From positions 2,671,001 to 2,735,000 of the forward strand of contig JAGUCH010000008.1 of assembly GCA_019096065.1 (NCBI GenBank): a stretch of DNA of 64,000 bases, given 5' to 3'. Both the position numbers and the translations under genes were made by a program. This stretch comes from Paracyclopina nana (lineage: Eukaryota > Arthropoda > Copepoda > Cyclopoida > Cyclopettidae). The notes under the pieces were generated by a model that did no database searches, was not told where the DNA came from, and worked only from the letters and a program-made list of their open reading frames with translations. This document shows, one piece after another, positions 31,343 through 41,934 of this stretch (positions are counted from its first letter, which is position 1; the number at the start of each line of letters is the position of its first letter).

Positions 31343-32817
31343 AAAGCTCTTTACATACATAGCATATATACATATAGATTTACTTCCCAACAAAACCCTG
31401 TTTTAACTTGTAACTATGTTGCAACTATCTTACCAACGAAATATGACAGCCTAGTTGACCACCCTTAAATGGAGACACGCATTAAATTGATTATGGCACC
31501 TTGTTGGTGTAGTGAGGGGCTAGTGAAAATGATATAGTGCATTATGTTTCAAAGTGACTTGAGCCACTGGTGATGTACCATATCATTTAAGCATAGTGCA
31601 CTGATAGTGTATACTTTTAAACTTTCAACCATAATGCTGCTTCCAGACGCATGGTTCACTACCACGTAACTGCTAGTGCACTACCTAGTTGTAAGTTAGT
31701 TAAAGGATTATTTATTAATGTAATTATCATATCATTATTTTGATTTAAGCATGGTCCACATAAACATCCAAGCATACTTGATGGTGCATGAACTTAGATG
31801 ACATCACTAGTGTTGACATAGTGTGTAACAGATTTTATTCTCCAAGGCCCTTTAACCAAGCATCCTCTTATGAGCAGTTAGTTCCTTGCAGTCTGCGCTC
31901 AATTTATGCGCAAGATGGTGCTGACTATCAAACTTAAACTAAGACAGCAAGGCTGAATGATTAGTTAAGAATAATAGAGTGGATGATAGTGACTGAATCA
32001 CACACAAAGTATACAGTATTGAAATATTAAAAAAATCTCAGCTTTTGTTTGAAAATGAGAAGCATGATATTTTCTAACTCAGTTTTCATGTTGTTCTAAA
32101 CAACATTCATTAATGATGATTTTTGAAATCTTAGAACCATTAAAAGTTATTGATAAGAACAATTTCACAAATTATTCAATTGCTAGCAGAGCCATCTCTG
32201 AACAGTTTACTAAGTTAGATTAGATGCCAACTTCACCTAAGGCGTTGAACATAGTATCAGACTCGTGAAAAGGTAGTTACAAAAAACATAGTAGATGAAT
32301 AATACAATTTGCAGCATCCCATCATGATGGGCACATAGTTAAAAAAAGGTGGTGTTGCCCAAGTTTGTAACTTGCTAGAAACTACCTTCATGGCCTGGTT
32401 GCAGCATAGTGAGAAAAATGGTAGTAGTTCTATGAAAATGTACTTGGTTTTCACTTGGCCTGTCACATAGTAGGAAGATAGTTACAGGAAATGGTAGTGG
32501 CAACCAAGTGAATTTTTGCCATGCATTCTTAAAAACCAAGTTTCTGGGTAATTCAACTACCCATTTTTTGCCAACTACCTTTTCATTGGTGGTCAACTAT
32601 ACCAAAAGGTTTTGTTGGGTTGAGCAACTGTACTTCCACTGATCGTAGCGATTTAAAATATACACTACATGCATAAGTTAAACAGCAGCCGGGCGACCAG
32701 GTTTTCCTCACTTTGGGTCAATATATTTCAGGGAGCGCAAATGTTTTGACGTGCGAAAAGAAGAAGCTTTTATTGCTTTTACAAGCTCACGACGAAAAGT
32801 GGCCAATCAATGTGTGT
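31343..32817. other. AT-rich intergenic region between convergent ASPP and FoxL2
   Basis: This holds the 3' UTRs of the two convergent genes and no supported coding region. Short words with TAGTG recur through 31.5-31.7 kb. Nested inverted repeats occupy 32266-32585 and are listed separately. Confidence 0.4.
32266..32585. repeat. 320-bp segment bounded by 13-bp inverted repeats
   Basis: TGAAAAGGTAGTT at 32266-32278 is the exact reverse complement of AACTACCTTTTCA at 32573-32585. Shorter inverted pairs lie inside, for example ACTTGGTTTT near 32443 with AAAACCAAGT near 32530, and TTCACTTGG near 32450 with CCAAGTGAA near 32505. The arrangement could fold into a branched hairpin and may be a decayed foldback element. 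No target-site duplication is seen. Confidence 0.4.
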
Positions 32818-35126
32818 CTAAATTATTTTGTAATCGGATCCGGTCCAATTGCTGCTGGCTGCATTGTAGTAGTAGGATGTCGTTGAAGTCGTCGTTGAGC
32901 ACTCATTAAATGCTGAAGATATGCCATGATTCCCTATATACACAGAGCAAACGTTTAGCAATGCAGCAAATTGCTTTCAATATTATCTGGCCACTATACC
33001 AAAACTGTACTGGGCATCTTCAGCTTGTTCCTTACTGAGGCCACCCGTGGGCTGCAGTGATTGGTGGTAGTAGTGATAATTTGGAGCGACATCCAGGCCA
33101 GAAGCGGCATAGGGATGTCTGGAGACGGGAGCAGTTCCTCTGGAGAAATTGGAGTAGGTTTGAGAGGCCGCAGCCGCGTGCGCCGTTGAGGCTGCAGTCT
33201 GCCATGGATTTCTGTAAAATAGCGTGGCATTTTCATCTCCCAAGGGAGCATTGGTCTCGGGGACGACGTATATTAATCGGGGCAGCTTGAACTGCATCGT
33301 GTCTATTCACTTTAGGGCTGGCAGCTGTTGGCCATTTCTCATGCCAATGCGCTACTTTTAAGCCCAATTTCGACACTCGCGCGAGCAGCATGCAACAGAC
33401 ATTTTATAGCCGCAACACACATTTATGCTACACAGTAGTATATGCTATCTCGACATTGACTTATTAGATTAGCCGGGCTTGCTCCAAAAGTGCATGATTG
33501 AGAGAACTTCACCGATGGTCAATTATCCATGCCACTTTTACAGCCCATAATAATATCATTTGGGGTGCGCTGCTCATAAAGAAGGTGCAAAACTGCTTAA
33601 CGAGGCAGCCCCTAATTTTTGCTGCATGCCTCAATTAATACGCGTGAAAGTTTGCTGATTCAGCAGTGGAATTCATTCTGGAAAACGTGGCTGACATTTT
33701 TGCCCATTTTATGAGCAACTGTTCCTCGCTGCTCCCCACTGGGATACAACGTTTGTCAATTTTCAAAATGGTTTCCCACGAGACTTTTAACAGCTCCATT
33801 TCTTCAAACGGAAGAAGTGACACCCATAGTTAACAAAAATGTCACCTTTTCAGAATCAGTGCGCGCTTTTAAAATTGAGGCTAGCCGCCGAAGCCGCCGC
33901 CAAATACTATATGCTACTGCTTTTTTCCAACAATGCATTAATTTTCTTCACCACCGGCAACCCCCCCACAATTTGAATCCAGTCTATTCCTCATGGGGCA
34001 CGTGTTTCATGGCTATTAATCGTTGGCCTTTGGGATCAAGCCTGACCTCCTATTCCAGCTCCGCATTGCACTTATCAACGCGATAATTTGCGAGGTCATT
34101 GACTCGAAAAAAGAAGAAGCTTCTTACCCTGGATAGCCAAAATGTGAGTACGCTCCGGCTCGTATCATCAAATGGGGATCAGTGGCTGCCATGGCTGCGG
34201 CTGCGGCTGCGGGCCAAGACCGCAACGAGGAAGATTTGTACGGGTGGTGCGGTCGCCGCATGCGTTTTCGCCGCTTGAAATTGCCCTTCTCGAACATTTC
34301 GATATCACTGTACTGAGGATCTGGGCAAAAATATTGTACTATGCAATACCAAACCAAAATCACACATTTCATGAGAGTTGTACCCATTGTCCAGTAGTTG
34401 CCTTTACGCTCAGGTCCTCCCTCGCCAGGACACTTGATGAAGCAGTCGTTCAAGCTCAAGTTGTGGCGAATGGAATTTTGCCAGCCCTTCTTGGACTTGA
34501 GGTTGCGGTAGTAGGGAAACTTCTCCTGGATGTACTCGTAAATGCGAGCCAATTTCAGCTTCCCATCGGGGCTGTCTTGTATGGCCATGGTGATCATGGC
34601 CACGTAGCTGTACGGTGGTTTCACGCTCGCGTCTAAATCAAGTGTGCGTGGAGAGTTGAATGCTTTCTAAGTAAAAATCACCTCTGTATTTGGGGTCGGG
34701 CTTGATGATGTCTCGCTTGGCCTTGCGACGCTTCGGTGGCTTCTCCACGTTGTCACTCGAATTTTCGTCCTCTTCCTTGACGAGAAGAGCATCTCGCAGG
34801 TGCGAAGGTGGCTGCTTGATGTCCGTGGCCAACTGGCTGAACCGCTGCTTTTCCTGCTCGAACGAGTGCTGTTGAAAGTAGTAATGCGAGGCCATGTGAT
34901 CGGTTAAATTATTGGCCTTGATTGCCTGCGGATGATGGTCGTGGCTCGAAGTGAAAGCAGGCGAGTTGTCTGAAACCGCATTGATATCTTGTAGAACTAG
35001 CCATAACACAAATCAAATCTCATGTTATCGCGACTCGATCCTCGTAAGTCACGAATTATCATTACCAAAAGATGATGGCGTGGAAGAATGCAGGCTCGTT
35101 GGCAGTTGCTTCACTTTATCCTCCAT
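32818..35126 (-). CDS. FOXL2: forkhead transcription factor, FoxL2 type
   Basis: This is a DNA-binding regulator; FoxL2 acts in gonad development in animals studied. Exons 35126-35066, 34987-34682, 34632-34384, 34320-34128, 33211-33000 and 32933-32818 give 378 residues. The forkhead domain begins at [16 protein letters not shown] (about residue 124) and includes [19 protein letters not shown] and [29 protein letters not shown] follows; this is the FoxL2 signature (MFEKGNY-RRRRRMKRP in vertebrates). The domain has small insertions relative to vertebrate FoxL2 ([21 protein letters not shown]). The C-terminus is Ala/His/Tyr-rich ([31 protein letters not shown]). The intron inside the forkhead domain is 63 nt and open in frame. 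A 916-nt intron precedes the penultimate exon. The orthology is likely but not proven. Confidence 0.8.
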
Positions 35127-35909
35127 CAGCGTCAATCTGTCCTGTTTAATTATTTTTTGGGGCTACTTTTTTGGCTAATGCAACTTTTTAATGATTCGCT
35201 TACTTGGTATGCCGCAATCATGGGAAATGCAAATGTTGTGGGGAACATGCTTTGCTAGACAATCATCTTTTTTCACCACAGCAGGAGCAGCACACAGCTT
35301 TTGTCTTAACCTTCTCGTTTGGAGATTTCGACTGCATTTTCGGGGCTTTGCTCAAGAGACGCAACGTAAGTTTGTCCCAAGAGCGCTACTGTATATAACT
35401 TCAGCTCAAGATTATTGGCGGTGAAGCCACTCCCCATTTTGAGCATGTACGTAGTATGCAACATCATCTCGTATAAGCGCGAAGCTTTCATAATATGTGT
35501 CTAATATTTGCTGGCAATTAAGCTAAGTATTATTGCCCCTTTTAAAGGCGTACGTGTGCTAGCATTAAAAGCGTTTACTATGATGAGGGAGCAAAAAAAA
35601 TTGAAAAAAAAGGAATTTAACAGTTGCTCATCCATTTTGGGCCAGACATCATTGCCACCTTTCATTTTGGGCATTTCATCATCGCCCCCACAAGTATGTA
35701 GTCTCAATGCTCTCTCGCCACAAATGTTTATTTGTTCAACCGTGTTCTATGTTGCTGTAACAATAGCTGGATCACGGCGAGCAATTTCCCCCAGAAAAAG
35801 CAACCACAATTAACATGCTTTTTTCGTTACATATTTAGCCAAATTATCCATAAAATTCCTAGGTGCATATATAGTACAAAATTGTAAATAAAGGGTTGTT
35901 GTTGGAAAT

Positions 35910-36101
35910 ATGCAGGTGAAAATGCGATTGTCAGGGCGATGCGTTCGCGTAATCCGGGATCAAGAAGCTCCTGCTCATGTTGATGCTCGTGTTGAGGTTA
36001 TTGAGGAAGCGTTTCTCGCGTGCATGGATCAAAACAGAAGATTAGCAGCATTTTACAGAGCGGAAATATTTGCCTTGCTGAAACGGGAACAACTGCAGTA
36101 A
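35910..36101 (+). CDS. small open frame of unknown function
   Basis: This is 63 codons from ATG to TAA in an otherwise gene-free interval. The peptide is charged and predicted helical (VDARVEVIEEAFLACMDQNRR, FYRAEIFALLKREQLQ). It is less AT-rich than its surroundings and reads like real protein, but I recognise no family. TATGCAG at the start could be an acceptor, so it may be a last exon or a remnant of a larger gene. Confidence 0.25.
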   Translation: MQVKMRLSGRCVRVIRDQEAPAHVDARVEVIEEAFLACMDQNRRLAAFYRAEIFALLKREQLQ

Positions 36102-37379
36102 ATTTCAACCCATTTCAAGTGTGAAATGGCCCATCCATGATCATATGTCTGTGCCCAAATGGCGGAAAAGCCCAATCCATCTTTCAGCAAAATTCAGTGA
36201 CACTCTTGACTTCCGTGAAGAATTGTAATGACTTTTTCAAATTGCCCCCTTAGAAGCGCTCCGACGACGACCCGCGTACGTACGTGAGACCGATTTATAT
36301 GTTTATAACTGCTTAGGAATTCACAACTTCGCACCTCTATTTTGAGTTTAATCAGATTTCACTATCTGTCAAAATTGGCGAAAGCCCTGATTTTGAAAGT
36401 ACCATGAGTGAGATAAATTCTGGCAGAAAAACTTGTAAGAAGTTCCTCAGCACTTGGCCATGCAATGCTACTAAATTATAGTAGCCAAGTTGGATTAACA
36501 CTGCAATATTAGTGAAATTGTTAGGCTTGTCATTTTAATGATATGGGCTTTTAGTGTGCAAGACGGATGAGCGATGTAGAAGGTTGCGTGAACCTGAAGA
36601 CTTGAATTACCTCTCTATCATAGATTTAGAAAGCTGAAAATACTTCTTGCAACTTTTTTATTAGCAAAAAGTTAACTGTACTTCATTGCTTCGAATCACT
36701 GCAATTAATCAGTGGCTAAATCTTATTTCTTTGAGAGGCTAATTCTCTTTCGAAATTTGTCAGAAGCAAATGAAATTGCCGCATTTGCTTTGAAATGACC
36801 ACTTTCTATCAAATGTTTTCAGACCAATCCAATTAAACGATCGTGCAAGGAAATGGGCATAATTTTTTGTAGGCAAGATAGGTTATTGAAAAAAAATATT
36901 AAAAGCAAGAAAACTTCCAAAAAATATTGAAGAATGTGCTTTTGAGATTTTTTTAATGTAACTGCAAAAAACTGAGCCTTTAAAACGTAACTAGCAAATC
37001 TTTCGCTGCCCATGGACAGAAAATGACTGCGTAAGCAAGACATTTGCAAGGTTTCCATTTCGAAAGAAAATGTTTCGTATCACGAAACACAAAATATGGC
37101 GCACAAAGTCCAGTCTAAAGTTTACCTAAGAAAGTTACGAAAGAGGCTGAGATCGCATGGATAATAAGAGACTTGAGACGAAAAAGTCATCTTAATTTTA
37201 TTTTATGGTAGCCATTATGGCACATTAAATGGAATTACGGAGATTCAACAGGTCTTGTTTGGTTACAATTGATATGCACAGTCAAAATTCACTCCATTTT
37301 GGATGTCTTTATCTAGAAGAGGATTAAAGTTGGCAATACACATATATTTAAGCATAAATTGCAGTTTCCTTACTCGAGA

Positions 37380-37460
37380 TCAGCTAAAGTCCTCAACGGC
37401 AATGATGAAGAAGCCAGCAACCATTGAAATGAGCAGAATCAATGCCAAGAGGTCTGACAT
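37380..37460 (-). CDS. possible 26-residue transmembrane micropeptide or tail-anchor exon
   Basis: On the minus strand an ATG at 37460 opens 26 codons that are almost wholly a membrane helix (MSDLLALILLISMVAG, then FFIIAVEDFS) with a short acidic end, stopping at 37382-37380. The frame is open upstream through LTANIERLDAK to a CAGCTAG acceptor-like site at about 37499, so it could be the last exon of a tail-anchored protein. I could not find an upstream exon in phase. The family is not recognised. Confidence 0.25.
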   Translation of the reverse strand: MSDLLALILLISMVAGFFIIAVEDFS

Positions 37461-37853
37461 TTTTGCATCAAGCCTCTCAATATTAGCAGTAAGCCCTAGC
37501 TGATTCCAGTTTTGAGCTCAATACCTCAGTGAAGAATGCATCTGTTGAACTAGCTTGCGGAAAAGGGAAAAAACTCTCAACCTCTCAGCAAAAAAATGCA
37601 GAATAATTTATTTCAAGGGCTTTGCAAACTCTACTGAGCTAATTAGAATTTGTAATTCATCATTTACTTGAGGGACCTGAACAGCGCATTCAGTGTCTCA
37701 GCAAAGTATAGGGCATAGACATAGATTTATGCTTTAAGGCTGAAGCGACCTCTGGTGGCCATTCTGAGCACTAGCGTTGACAACATTGCAGTGCAGCGAG
37801 TAGAGCAGAAAGGTGATTTCCCTCCTCCCTGACATTCCAGCTGTTTGCCTAGA

Positions 37854-39491
37854 ATGGCCACTTTTATTGTCAAATGTTTTGGTTCAGTGGCTGATTGCTT
37901 TTATGGCACTGGTGAGTGGAGGCCACCGCAGCCCATTCCAGCCTCCAAGCCAATACCTGAGGTTATTCTCGATACGTCAACAATGGGTAAAAACCTTAAT
38001 AAACGAGCTGCCAATTTTTATTATTTATTTGCCAATTTTGTTCAAATAGAAATGTCCTCATTTAGTAAAAGGCAGGTCTTGTGAAAAAACAAATAATTTA
38101 ATTTGCTCAAGCATCATAACATTTTTAGCAGCGACAAGATGAAGTTTTGACTTCATCACAGTTGGATGATGGCTTGCTTTCATGGGCATTTTCACACTTG
38201 CACTGGTACTAAAAATAAAATAAAACTTGTGAAATTGCTCATTTTTTAGTGATGATAATCAATTCATCTGGTTTTAGGGCTAGCTGTACCAATGAAAAAT
38301 TACAGAAATCAAAACTTTCAAATGAGCCTAATTTTAAGAATATTGTCGGAGAAACAATATTAGCTTAATGTGAAAGATTAGGAAAGTTGTGAGGCAATAT
38401 CCGTACTCTAGTTGGGCATTTTGAAAAGCTTGCTTAGGCTTCTTCATATGTACGAACTTTATTCGCTATTAAAAGGAAGCCAATAATGCAACGAATGACT
38501 CAAGAGACGACCTTTTTTCTGGATTGTTTTTTTAAATGGATCTCCTCCAGTTTTTATGATATGCTCACTTTCCTCAATCACAGCAAGTTTCTGGCAAAAA
38601 GTAGTTTTTTGGTATTTTTACAGCTTGGTGTGCTCTGAATGATTTCAAAATCATAAATACAATGAAAGAAAAATATCATTCATGATACTATAACCAAGTT
38701 ATAAACGACGATAATTCAGTTGAACGTTAAGATTAGAAATAGTGCGTGGAAATTCAATATTTAGCATGAAATAGAAATAACATTTGATTACTTTTGGTTT
38801 TTCGATAATCATATTATCGCAAATTGGCTTTTCAACCTCACCATTCATTTTCTGTGGCCTTTTTTGGGCCTAGCTTGATACAGAATTTTACTTTTGCAGG
38901 CCAAGAAGCTGTCGTCGTCAAAAATGGGTCTAGACTCTGTGGGACAGGCGCTGCGAGGTCATCAGCTCCAATTTTGCAAAATAAGGCATACTGGGAATGC
39001 AAACTGCAGCAATCCGGAGTGTGGAGTTGCGGGCTTGCGAATCCGAGCTGTGATTTGACTCATAACTTGGGCTGCGATGCCAACTCGTGGGCAATCACTC
39101 ACAACAATGCCATCAAAATAAACGGACACATCGAGCATAGCATAGACCAGAAAATCCAGGAGGGCGACACAATAGTGAGTATAACCTCTTATGTCAAAAA
39201 TTTTAAAGTACCAGATCAAATGCGAATGATCTTTCTAGGGCTTCTCCTATGATCATGTGGAGCTCAACATTTACTTGAACGGTGAAAACCTGAACTGCCC
39301 TATTTATGGCATCAAGGGAACTGTCTACCCAGTTTTTTTCGGTGAGCACAAAATATTGGATAGATGCTCTTTGATTTAACTTTTTTGATGTAGTCGACGA
39401 TGGAGCTATCATTGACGCTGTATTCGAGTCTTTCCAACATGGACCTCCGAGTGGATTTGACCGGATCATGGTAGAGAAAGCCTTGCTGTGA
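37854..39491 (+). CDS. SPRYD7: SPRY domain-containing protein 7
   Basis: Exons 37854-37986, 38900-39174, 39239-39341 and 39394-39491 give 202 residues, against 196 in human. The first intron is 913 nt, long for this window. It opens with a Cys-containing N-terminus (MATFIVKCFGSVADCFYG) like the human protein, then the SPRY body: VVVKNGSRLCGTG, APILQNKAYWECKLQQSGVW, AITHNNAIKI, SYDHVELNIYLNGENLNCP, IKGTVYPVFF and VDDGAIIDAVFESF. SPRY domains are protein-interaction folds; the function of SPRYD7 is largely unknown. All splice junctions keep frame and match the family alignment. Confidence 0.93.
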
Positions 39492-40575
39492 GCATGGCCA
39501 AATGAATTTCATGTACCCAAAGAAATCACCACTCAACTCGACTGCTTCAGTTGATCACAAAACCCCTAATACTTTTCTTGTGAGAGTTTGAAAAAATAAG
39601 AAAAAAGATGTGTTGCAGAATTGTTTGTATATTTCGTTATCACCATCATACTTCAAAATCCACGATAACAATGATGATAAAATTGCAAAACGTAGAATAG
39701 AGCAGTGTTACACTATATAAGCCAAATGATATATATACTGTAGAGCGTTTACTGTATGAAGTCATAATTGTAGTCGTGTTTCAACGTCAAGGAAAAATTG
39801 GCACATGTATGATTCTTCAATTCATTCTTTCTTCTTCTTGAAAAAAAGGGAAATTGATCACAAGCAGCTCGGATTTTGAAAAGGGACTTTTGTTGAAAAC
39901 AAGAAAATCAATTGAGGGACAGAGAGATAGTGAGTTCCGGAAAGTAATTATTGCCAAAGGAACGAGAGTGTCGTGGGGGAAGACAACCTATTCAGTAGTA
40001 GTAGTTTTTCCTTAGGAACTTTAGTTCAGTACTTGAAAAGTTGTGGTTGATTTTGCTGAAGACGACAGAACTTGAGCAGGAACTATTGATTCTGGTCGCA
40101 GTAAGATGCATATAAATGGAGGGCTCATAGTTTTGATTTTGGTTAGTGGTTTCAGGCACTTTGCAGCTACATGACACATTACATTTTGTATAGTTTTGAG
40201 CAAACGCGTTCACATATATATCATGTATACTGATGGGAAACAATGGTATAGCAGTTTTAGTAAGGAGGAGCTAGAAAAGAAGCGAATTCGAGAACAGTCG
40301 AGGCTCTCTATAAACAACATCTTGCCATGTAACGTCAAGATACGAAAGAGAGCCGCGCGCTCACGTTAAATCATCTTAATCTTCGGGACAAACAGGAGAT
40401 AAGAGAACATGTATATATATGATGCTGGGTTTTTCCTACGTAGTAGTACATAGAGAAAGCCTTCCTTTTCTTCCACAGATGAGGCACTCTTGGACGGACG
40501 ATCGTCTGGATCAGGGGCCTGCTTTGATTCACGCAGCGTATGCCATGTATAAAGTATTTCGTATGTACAACCTAT
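39492..40575. other. intergenic DNA, likely 3' UTRs of SPRYD7 and Yorkie
   Basis: The two genes converge here. AT-rich sequence with several AATAAG- and ATAAA-like signals and no coding candidate. Yorkie's 3' UTR could take up much of this 1.1 kb. Confidence 0.4.
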
Positions 40576-41934
40576 TTATAGCCACGTGAGGGTATCCGCG
40601 CCCCCCGCCGTGGTCACGACGGGGTTGATCACTGGCTGCCGACTGCTGTTGAGCAGGCTCTCCATGATGTCGCTGGAGATGTCATCGCCCAGCTCCACCG
40701 GGAGGGTGGTCATCAGGTGGTCGTCGGCCGAGTTGGGCCCGGCCCCCACCGCCGCGGCGGTGGGGGTGCTTTCACCAGTCAGAGTTGTGTCGAGGTCGCC
40801 CGTGTCCATGGACTCCATGCCGGAGATGTCCTCGGGGATGCTGCCGAGGTTGAAGTTGCTCCCCATGCCGAGGCCGGAGTCGGCCGACTCCTGGCGGTTG
40901 TGGAGGTCGGCGGCGGCGAGGGCTGCGGCCGCGGAGGCCGAGGAGTTGAGGAAGGGGTCGACGTTGCTCTCGTTGAGGCTCTGCCTCATGAGCATTTCCT
41001 GCGCGGCCTGCATGTTGGCCTCGTTGGTCTGCTGGCTCTGCAGCCTTCGCGTCTGCTCCAGCCGCTTGAGCTCGGCCTGTCGCAGTTGGAGATCTCTACG
41101 CTCGTTCTCGAGCCTCTGGAGCCTCAGCTCCTGGCGGATGCGCTGCTGCTGCGCGTTCGCCGCCGCCCCCACCCGCAGGGGCACGGCCTGCTGGGACATG
41201 GGGATGCGCGGGTCGTACCACGTGGTCTTCTTGCTCACGTGGTTGATGAAGTAGATCTCGCCCTCGCGCGTCACCCCCTGCTCCCACCCGTGGGGCAGGG
41301 GCCCGAGGGCGCCGTTGGTCAGGGGCTGAGGGCCCTGCGAGGCCTCCAGCTTGCCCTGCTGCAGGATCTGCTGCCGCGGGTCCTCCCACTGCGTCGTCTT
41401 CGTGATGTGGTTCATGAAGTACACCTGGCCCTCGGGCGTCCGCGTGGCCTCCCAGCCGGGCGGCAGGGGCCCGAGGTTGTCGGCCGAGGACGAGAGGTTC
41501 ACGTCGTACGAGGCTTGCCTGTGGTGGGCCTGCATCTGTTGCTGCTGTTGCTGCTGCTGTTGTTGTTGTTGCTGCTGCTGGGCCTGCGCCTGGGCCGCGG
41601 CCAGGGTCTGCTGGAGGGTGGCGGGCGAGCTGTGGGCTCTGCTGTGCAGGTTGCCCGAGTGGGGCGGGGGCGGCTGCGGGCTGGGCGAGTAGAGGTCGTC
41701 GTGGCTGTTCTCCCTGGAGTGGCATGAGGGCGACCTCGAGCCGTTCGCGGGCGGGGGCTTCCAGAAGGAGGCGGGCAGGTTACGCATCCGCATGGGCTTC
41801 TGCAGGGGCATCTCCGTGCCCGGGGGCTTGAGGGCGATGGCGAACATGGACTCGAGCATGGAGTCCGAGTCGGCCCGCATGTGCACGATGGGCCCGACGC
41901 CCCTCTGCTCGCCGTCCTTGGCCTTGGCCTCCAT
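40576..41934 (-). CDS. yki: Yorkie/YAP transcriptional co-activator
   Basis: The Hippo pathway effector: it binds TEAD/Scalloped in the nucleus and is held in the cytoplasm by Warts/LATS phosphorylation. It is a single exon of about 452 residues. From the N-terminus it has the TEAD-binding region (DSMLESMFAIAL, PMRMRNLPASFWKPP), two HxRxxS LATS sites (HSRENS, HSRAHSSP, the latter equivalent to human Ser127), a polyglutamine run, WW1 (LPPGWEATRTPEGQVYFMNH) and WW2 (LPHGWEQGVTREGEIYFINH). A Gln/Arg-rich coiled coil and an acidic activation region follow. It ends in LTWL, the PDZ-binding terminus of YAP. The start is taken at MEAKAKDG; the frame is open upstream, so another 5' exon is possible. 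The gene is strikingly GC-rich compared with its flanks. Confidence 0.96.
   Translation of the reverse strand: MEAKAKDGEQRGVGPIVHMRADSDSMLESMFAIALKPPGTEMPLQKPMRMRNLPASFWKPPPANGSRSPSCHSRENSHDDLYSPSPQPPPPHSGNLHSRAHSSPATLQQTLAAAQAQAQQQQQQQQQQQQQQQMQAHHRQASYDVNLSSSADNLGPLPPGWEATRTPEGQVYFMNHITKTTQWEDPRQQILQQGKLEASQGPQPLTNGALGPLPHGWEQGVTREGEIYFINHVSKKTTWYDPRIPMSQQAVPLRVGAAANAQQQRIRQELRLQRLENERRDLQLRQAELKRLEQTRRLQSQQTNEANMQAAQEMLMRQSLNESNVDPFLNSSASAAAALAAADLHNRQESADSGLGMGSNFNLGSIPEDISGMESMDTGDLDTTLTGESTPTAAAVGAGPNSADDHLMTTLPVELGDDISSDIMESLLNSSRQPVINPVVTTAGGADTLTWL
41536..41580 (-). repeat. yki: CAG/CAA trinucleotide run encoding polyglutamine
   Basis: Fifteen consecutive Gln codons (mixed CAG and CAA) lie between the LATS sites and WW1 of Yorkie. 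The interruptions by CAA would limit replication slippage. Length variation between individuals is plausible. Confidence 0.85.

Larger units (their letters stand above)
35127..37853. other. gene-sparse interval between FoxL2 and SPRYD7
   Basis: About 2.7 kb of AT-rich DNA with only two weak coding candidates (35910-36101 plus and 37380-37460 minus). It contains the FoxL2 promoter at its left end. No repeats or RNA genes are recognised. Confidence 0.4.

Noticed and set aside
33212-33297. FoxL2 penultimate exon extended upstream to the MQFKLPRL start
   Set aside because: No acceptor there matches the phase of the preceding exon; TTTTACAG/AAATCC at 33211 does.
40717-41727. Long plus-strand open frames opposite Yorkie
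   Set aside because: They are antisense to a certain gene and result from its GC-rich codons; the peptides are low-complexity Leu/Gly/Val with no family match.
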